A stretch of 64,000 nucleotides of DNA from positions 3,319,501 through 3,383,500 of the forward strand of contig JACSYO010002159.1 of NCBI GenBank assembly GCA_016806645.1, written 5' to 3'. The position numbers and the translations under genes were made by a program. This DNA is from Ophiodon elongatus. Its lineage: Eukaryota; Chordata; Actinopteri; Perciformes; Hexagrammidae. How positions within the stretch are numbered: position 1 is the stretch's first letter; the number at the start of each line of letters is the position of its first letter. Below, piece by piece: positions 57,301 through 64,000 of the stretch. The notes under the pieces are model-generated. The model was given only the letters and a program-made list of their open reading frames with translations, ran no database searches and had not been told where the DNA came from.

Positions 57301-58914
57301 GCTGAATAATCGTGTTTTTATCTTGGGACTCAGGCTCATTAAAATATATTAATGTTCTTATCATATGAAGGACCAACAGCAACAGATCAGTGATTTATTT
57401 TAGGGTCTGCGCCTTAGATTAAGGAAACACAACGGTGTTAAATGTCCTTAGGCTTTTGCCTGTTTGGTGCAAAGCAGACAGACATGAATCCAACCACCAA
57501 CTGAGAAGAGAGTGGCAGCTGTCGCGTTGTGTGAAGAGCTGAGGTAGAAACAAGGCTGTTTAGATTAAATAAAAGTTCCAGCTACTTCAAGACAGAACCA
57601 ACTTGAATAAATAGATATTTGAAACACAAAACGTGACCTATTCACAAGCAGTGTGTAACAAATGAGATCAGGAGAAACGTCAACGATCCCTCTTGGGAAA
57701 ACGGGAATGGAAATAGAAATGTTGTTGTTGTCTTGTCAGCACAATTTGTAAAATTAGAACATTGTAAAATGAAAAGATGGTACAAAAGAGAAAATGAAGA
57801 GAGAAATTCCATATGTAGCTAAATATTTTTGGCACAGTTTCTTCCGTGCACCAGCGGCAGTTCCTGTAAAAGAAATCCAGCTCATCATCTCCAACACCGT
57901 GAACTGTCAATACAATTAGTCTGCAGCATTGATCTCCTGAAGCAAACTACATAATAAATAAATAAATAAGGAAAGTCGGTTTTCAGTATATATTCACGTA
58001 TGTGTTTGTTTCAAGAGGCTGCAGTCTTCTCGAGCTCGTTTCAACATGTATGATGATTGACGAGTCTCAGACAGAGATGAAGCAGGACGAGGCGGTGATC
58101 TCACTGAACGCATCTAGAAGCAACGATGGTTTTAATGACTCCTTGTAAATCAAAGTGACAAATCCACAGATAGTTGTAGTTCCCCTTAGCTCTGTGAAGC
58201 ATTGGCATAATTTGAATAGATCAGAAAAACTTATTTCAAACTTTAAATTGGCAAAAGCCTTTCACCTGTTAGCAAACAATTGCCTGTTTTCACACAGATC
58301 AGATATACGGTGCAACATTAGCATTCGTTTGGAGGTGTATTTTTAGCAACTTGATGAATGTAAATCCAATATTCCCTCTTTTTTCTTCACTTCTTTTGAG
58401 CTCTGTCTCTACCAAACATACTGTATATCTGTAGCTAAATGCTCTGCTATGTACCAGCTAGTTTCTAACTTTGTCTGTCTGTAGTTTCAAAACAATTAGC
58501 TGAAAGACGCTAAAACACAATTTTGATTATGGTTTCTTTAAAAATCTTAATAAAGAAATCATTATAATAATAATAATATAATAATATGACCTACAAACCA
58601 ACACTGGAAAAAAATGCAACTTCAAAAATAAGAGAAAACAAACCCAATGATTACGAGGTAATTTTGCTTGTAAAATATGCCAATGAAACAAGAGAAAATT
58701 CACATGGTAAGATTTCTTTAAATAATATGTAATATTTAAGATAACGATAGATCTTGAAATTAGCTGAGAAAACACATTTTGAGCTATATTTCACTAGTTT
58801 TTAGAAAGTATGTCATAATAAGCCTGTAATACTCAAAAGTAGTATTTCTTTCACTTAAGATATTCAAGATATGTGGTCTTCTTTTCTTTTGCATTATGTT
58901 TTGAGACTTTTAAT

Positions 58915-58975
58915 GGTTTTATGTGAAGCACTTTGAATTGCCTTGTGCTATACAAATATAAACTTGCCTTGCCTA
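58915..58975 (+). mobile_element. LINE-tail-like fragment
   Basis: GAAGCACTTTGAATTGCCTT, GTGCTATACAAATATAAAC, then TTGCCTTGCC. Confidence 0.55.
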
Positions 58976-60194
58976 ATATTAAGTGTTATATAAAATAAAA
59001 TAGTTTGAGTTTTTGCAGTGAAACTTCCATAAAGTTTGCGCAGCCCTTCAGGCAGTCTCATAAAATGCATTATTACTCACAGCAAAGCCTTAGGGAGTGA
59101 GAAAGATGGATTTCACTCATTCGCCCACTCCAAAGAGCCGCCCGGTGATACCACTAAACAGCCTCGCTCGGGGGTACTTAAAGTACACACTAACTGCATC
59201 TACAGGAAGAATTTACATCCCTAAAACAGATTTCCCAGTAACATTTCTTTGATAAAGTGGCTATAGCTGTCCTCATTACTGCATCGGACTGAGCCAAGTG
59301 ACAGCACACTTATCGATGAGTTGCCATCCCTCCGACAGCAAGAGAGACAGAAGACGAGCAAGGACACAATACTTGTACATTAGCATCCGCTAAGTCAGAA
59401 ACCTTGCAGCAGTTCATTCCCCACCGCCAAAAAAAAAGGATAAATAAAAAAAAAGATACAAAATTGGCCCCCAGAATTGTATTGTCCTCTCATTCACATT
59501 AGGCCTACATTTTCCAAAATGATTTCCCAAACTACCCTGGGATAAAGTCTCCTCAATCTGCAACCATCTGCTTCATAATCATCCAAGTTGTTGTACCATC
59601 CAGCAACACGGGACGATGCTTTCGTCGTGGCCAGAAAGTGTGTTTTTGTCAGCGAGCCTTTAATGTTATCTATTTCTGCACATCAAAGCGTCTGCCATCC
59701 CTCCCTCCCTCTCAAACTTCCCCATCACTTCCTGGCCTAGTGGCTTCAAAGAGCAACTCCTCTTTCAAAATGTGGATCCATGAAGCCTACACGAACATGG
59801 CCGAGCACCTCGATAGATTTTGATCTCGCCTTGATGCATAAATAGATGTAAATGGAGGAGCAGTGAAAGTAAAAACATGCTAATGAGGTGACACTGCCCT
59901 TCATGCTCATAATTTCCCATCTAAATAATATAATACATTTCTTCCGTTCCTACGCATCTTTACTTTTTGTTATCGTATTTTATTGGAGCTTCATTTTGTC
60001 TGTCACTCACAAGCCAGCACACAGCAGGAGGACACTTAGTTAGCTCCACAAGGGTCCTCGTGCTGCCATCAAACAAATGACATGTACTAACCTCCCGTGA
60101 TTGCTCAATATCATCCCTCAAAAGACATTTACCTCTCAACTCTGCCAAATAAATAGACAGAAAGATAAGGGGGTTTGGAGGAGAGAGGAGAGAA

Positions 60195-60320
60195 GAGAGA
60201 GGAGAGGCGCTGCAAGGCTCTATTTATACCCATCCAAGTAGCGCCGCGGCTGCAGGGGACTTGAGCGCTTCTTCTTGACGGCGGGGACACAGTCGTCTGT
60301 CTTATTATTCTATCAGACGG
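60195..60320 (-). promoter_or_regulatory. Candidate TATA-type core promoter in presumed DNER intron 1
   Basis: On the minus strand GGGTATAAATAGAGCC (TATAAATA at 60228-60221) is followed about 30 bases on by a CTCTCTTCTC pyrimidine stretch. It sits in a short CpG-bearing patch (GCCGCGGCGC, CCGCCGTC) in AT-rich surroundings. No ORF of note follows, so the product, if any, is unknown. Confidence 0.35.
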
Positions 60321-61139
60321 GGACTAAAATGGATCAGGAGCTTTCAGGCTCTTTGTGAATTTACCAGAAGTTCGGAGCAGATGCACTGACAGATAGAGTT
60401 TTTTGTTTTTGTTTGGTAATACACCATGCAGCTTTTCACATTGCGACGACAACTAGTCTGTCTGCTTGATACTTCACAACACAGTTATTCTTGATTAGCT
60501 GTGAATATGGTGGCAGTGTTGAGACTGCAGCATTTTTAGCTGTCACAGTAGAACAGACTGCATCACTTGAAATATAAGGCACTTTTGTACAGAGCGAAAT
60601 ATTGAGTCTCTATTCAGACTATTCCTACTCTAACGTTAGCTCGGAGCGGAGCACGATATATGAAAAATGACATATTTTGGATTGCTAACAAACCTTAACA
60701 AAGACTTATAGCTGACTTTTTTTTTTTACAGAATATGCTTTTGTTCACAATTAAAAACACATAAGTGAGCTAATGCATTTTTATTCATAGCACTGTATCA
60801 TCCCTCATCACTTGGCTTCACTGCCAACACCAACAACAAAACAGTTAAATGTGCTGTTAGCTCGAAACTAGTCTCCCACAAAGGCAAAACACAACAAGAA
60901 ACAATCCCTCTAAGTCTCTGTACAAATCACACGTACGCCGTCTCACTGGAGTGACAGTTTACCGACACCCTGGGAAACTCATTAACTGCACTTCCTTTCC
61001 TGTGTAGGTCTTTGACATGCAGAGCATATCAGAACACGGTGACATGCATAACATAACAGTAACTTTTAACATGTCATGCAGCTCGTTTTACGAAGGCAAT
61101 ATAGCACATAGCGTATAAAGTATGGGACAAAACTCATGT

Positions 61140-61540
61140 TCTCACTCACTCCCAACTCGTCAAATACCGACGCTTGGTTCGTGGCCCTAAGCTTCAAATT
61201 ATGACTCTAGGTACCACTATGGTGTTAGTTTTGGACGCGCCAGGGATGTCATGTCAGTTTCCACTTGTCTTTTCTAAAATGAACTACCGCCTTCACAGGA
61301 AGTTAGGTTTAAGCAACAACACCACTTAGTCCCTCAAATTAACGTCAACTACGCTCTTTTCCTAAACCTAACTAACAACTCTGTGGGCCAAAGAAGTCAC
61401 GTGACAACCGAGTCACGTGACTAACAACACATCAACGTTTACTTTTAACTTCACAAGGGATACGATCCCTGGGCTCCGAGACAAATGTCCTGTGTTTGTT
61501 TGACCGATGCACCTCCCCTCCCCACGTGCGGGGAGGGGAT
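61140..61540 (+). mobile_element. Teleost repeat carrying paired GTCACGTGAC boxes
   Basis: Contains GGTTTAAGCAACAACACCAC, CCTAAACCTAACTAACAAC, TGTCCTGTGTTTGTTTGACC and CACCTCCCCTCCCC, in the order of a dispersed fish repeat I recognise. It includes two GTCACGTGAC decamers (61396-61405, 61412-61421). Confidence 0.55.
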
Positions 61541-61684
61541 GTAGCCTCACACAATCATATACTATATATATTTATACCACATCCCCCTCATGAGGGGATG
61601 TAGCCTCACACAATCATATACTATTTTTTATATATCCCCTGGGGATGTGGTATAAATATATATAGTATATGATTGTGTAAGGCT
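61534..61684. repeat. Foldback with a third, direct copy
   Basis: 44-base arms at 61543-61586 and 61641-61684 are reverse complements with one mismatch. Within the 54-base spacer, 61593-61624 repeats 61534-61565 exactly (32 bases) in direct orientation. Three runs of TAAATGC follow at 61684-61704. Just upstream TCCCCTCCCC/GGGGAGGGGA (61514-61523/61530-61539) form a separate perfect stem with CACGTG at its tip. Confidence 0.93.
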
Positions 61685-61915
61685 AAATGCTAAATGCTAA
61701 ATGCCAAAGCCTTTAACAGCTATACGGATAAGTAATGAGCGTAAGGAAAGCAGATTGGTACACTATAAATTACCATCCATCCATAATGTGGACATCTCAA
61801 TCAGACAGCGTCATGGTTATGGCGATGGTCTATCACCCGTAGTTGTGTATGAAAAATGAGTAGAATAATGTGTCTCTCACAGTTACAGGCAGTTGTGGTC
61901 TGACAGTGGACATAT

Positions 61916-61987
61916 GGGTGTGTGTGTGTGTATATATGTGTGAAAAAAAAAAAATAATATATATATATGTGTGTATATATATATATC
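61916..61987 (+). repeat. Compound TG/TA/A microsatellite
   Basis: TG units, a TATATA patch, poly-A and more TA units in succession. Confidence 0.85.
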
Positions 61988-63238
61988 ACTCATACATTAT
62001 ATATCAAGGACATTGCAGCAATAACACCACTAGGTCAGCAGCTGTATTTCGCTCTGCAGCCTTTTCTAAAACATTAAATCAGACGCAGGCTCTGCTGTAC
62101 AACACAGAACACTTAATGATTTGGATGGAAGCCCTCCTCCTGGCTTTTAAGCTGTCTCTCTGTATGACATGCTGTTTCATCATTACTTTCTGCATAAAAA
62201 GTTACTTCCCACTGTGATCCGACTTACTGGGGAGCAAGAGCATTAGTTATGACGCATTATAGGGAATTTAGAGTAACAGGTTTGGATATGGATTGTGTGT
62301 GGTTTGTGGTTTGTGTGTCCAAAGTGTGAATTATTGTATACATTTTCTTTTAAATGTATTTCTGTAGTAGAACACAACAAACAATATAATCCCAAACCAC
62401 TGTGGGCAAGTGCTGAACTAAAAGACAGCAATGAAAATATAAATAAAAAGGGCGGCACACTGTAGCTCTCTTGCAATTTCTTAGCACATCCACAAGTGAC
62501 TTCTGCAGACTTGGTTATATCAACAGAGACGCCATCTTTAAATACACATGCTCTGGTCACATGATAATACCGGAGAACCGTACAACCCACACATAACCAG
62601 TTATGTATATCAAAACACATATAAATATAATATATAAAGAATATAGGTAAGAACCTCACAGCTCATAAGAACAGCATCATACCTTCTATTTATATTTACC
62701 TATAACATATAGGAACAGGAATCAACAATATCAAACCCATGGATAGTGTCAGAGGAAGGGAAGCATCTATACCTGGAGTCAACCAAATACACAATAATGT
62801 TAAGACCACAATACCACTTACAGTATACTGAGCTAGAAAGTCAAAAATCATCCGACCGAAAAACCCAGCCCAGTGTTGCAAACTCTTTTCAAATGAGAAT
62901 ACCAGGTTGTATGGTTCACCGGTATTATCATGTGACCATCGTTTGCCCAGAGTGTGTGTATTGTTGATATTAGTAAGTCTGAAGGGCATCTGCTCAAAAA
63001 TAAAGAAATAAAGAAAAACACTTGTGGACATCCTAATAAATTTCACTTAAAACGGGTGCAGTGTGTAGCTTTTAGGTGGCTATATTGGCTGAAATGGAAT
63101 AAGATATAAATAAGTATGACATAATAAGTATGTAATAAGTTACCTGAGAATGAGCCATTTATATCTACAAAGACATTCATGTTCTTGTGGAGGCCGACGT
63201 ACGTATTTCTTGTACACGCTTGGCACACGGGTATACGG

Positions 63239-63239
<1 letters not shown>

Positions 63240-63286
<47 letters not shown>

Positions 63287-63325
63287 GCAATAAAATCTCT
63301 CTCTCTCTCTCTCTCTCTTTCTCTC
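63240..63325 (+). repeat. (TA)21 and (TC)13 pair
   Basis: (TA)n at 63240-63280 and (TC)n at 63298-63325. Confidence 0.95.
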
Positions 63326-64000
63326 GCCACAGCTGGTACAGATGGATGTCATTCTGTGCCGTGATCTACGAGCTCGCTGTTCGCTCTGACCTACATACAC
63401 AGAAGGTTCCTTGCAAAACAAGATATCCACTGTATGAAAAAAAAGTGACACCTACTGCTGACACAATTAATCGGGCACCGGCATAAAAGTAAAACAGTTT
63501 CTGGAACTAAATCAAAGATACAAGGTGGCTTGAGGATTTTGTCGCTGTTGAAAATCTTTCAGGTCACATTCGATTTTCTTAAATAGGTATGTAGCAGATG
63601 TGAAAAATAAAAGCTTCATCTCAGGCTGGGTCTGGAGGTGGTGATGCTGCCTCAGGGAATTAGTCACTGAAACACTGGAAGTGGAACATCCTGTTCCCAT
63701 TGTGACCTGAAAATCTGTAAATGATCACCATTCATTTTACCTGAAATTGGTTAACAGCATGAGGGCTGTTGCTCGCAGGAATAATTCTGTAAAAAAACTA
63801 GATTGTACAAGTGAGAAACACAGAACATGTCATCCCTCCTACGACTACTCAGCGTGCTTAATGTGGGCCACATGACTTGTTCTTTGTGAATTAAAAAGGA
63901 AGCAAATTACATTTTCTGCTCGGTGTTATTGTACTCAACCCCTATTGCTCTGTTGCTATGGAGACCCTAGAAGAAGAAAGGGGGCATAACAATGACAACT

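Larger units (their letters stand above)
48730..64000 (-). other. dner: Presumed DNER intron 1 (partial)
   Basis: No exon encoding a signal peptide plus EGF 1 was found on the minus strand, so DNER exon 1 is taken to lie beyond 64000. Contents are microsatellites, a teleost repeat at 52535-52740, a short repeat at 54258-54300, a LINE-tail-like copy at 58915-58975, a TATA-containing GC-rich patch at 60195-60320, a repeat carrying paired E-boxes (61140-61540) and a foldback (61534-61684). The remaining sequence is AT-rich and unremarkable. Confidence 0.6.

Noticed and set aside
59960..60148. 62-codon minus-strand frame below the TATA candidate
   Set aside because: Starts at TTG, not ATG, and contains nothing like a signal peptide or EGF repeat, so it is not DNER exon 1.
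61501..61545. GC hairpin as a transcription terminator
   Set aside because: Intrinsic terminators do not apply to this vertebrate locus; the stem is described with the foldback.

Overview
The window is nuclear DNA from a teleost fish, probably a percomorph. The evidence is very dense (CA)n/(GT)n microsatellites, several families of short interspersed repeats typical of spiny-rayed fish, compact introns with canonical GT..AG borders, and two vertebrate genes recognised by reading their exons. Nothing bacterial, viral or organellar was seen. No searches were run; gene and repeat names rest on recognition from memory.

Both genes lie on the minus strand, head to tail. (1) DNER (Delta/Notch-like EGF-related receptor) covers 48729 down to 26516. 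Twelve consecutive coding exons join in frame into 661 codons plus stop. They give EGF repeats 2-10, a mucin-like linker, a transmembrane helix and the highly conserved cytoplasmic tail. The first coding exon (signal peptide and EGF 1) was not found, so it probably lies beyond the right edge and 48730-64000 would be intron 1. (2) PID1 (PTB-domain adaptor) starts at 22182, only 4.3 kb below the DNER stop. It has a 10-codon exon 1 (22153-22182) and a 49-codon exon 2 (11547-11693); the exon carrying the rest of the PTB domain must lie beyond the left edge. The order matches the PID1-DNER neighbourhood of human chromosome 2q36.

Layout: 1-11546 PID1 intron 2 (partial); 11547-11693 exon 2; 11694-22152 intron 1, with a 33-copy 14-bp minisatellite and a 320-bp GATA array; 22153-22480 PID1 exon 1 and GC-rich 5' flank; 22481-25240 intergenic; 25241-26515 likely DNER 3' UTR; 26516-48729 DNER exons 13 to 2; 48730-64000 presumed DNER intron 1.

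The most unusual signals are structural. Simple repeats run directly into at least five DNER splice sites: the 5' splice sites of exons 6 and 9 are part of the repeat, and the 3' splice sites of exons 3, 6, 10 and 12 sit 2-8 bases from (UG)n. In PID1 exon 2 and DNER exon 2, both of which can be skipped without a frameshift, the flanking introns carry complementary (UG)n and (AC)n tracts that could loop the exon out. Further points are a perfect 20-bp palindrome around a CRE, an 18-bp perfect hairpin upstream of PID1, a triple-copy foldback at 61.5 kb, doubled GTCACGTGAC boxes inside a repeat, and a TATA-type core promoter candidate in the presumed DNER intron 1.
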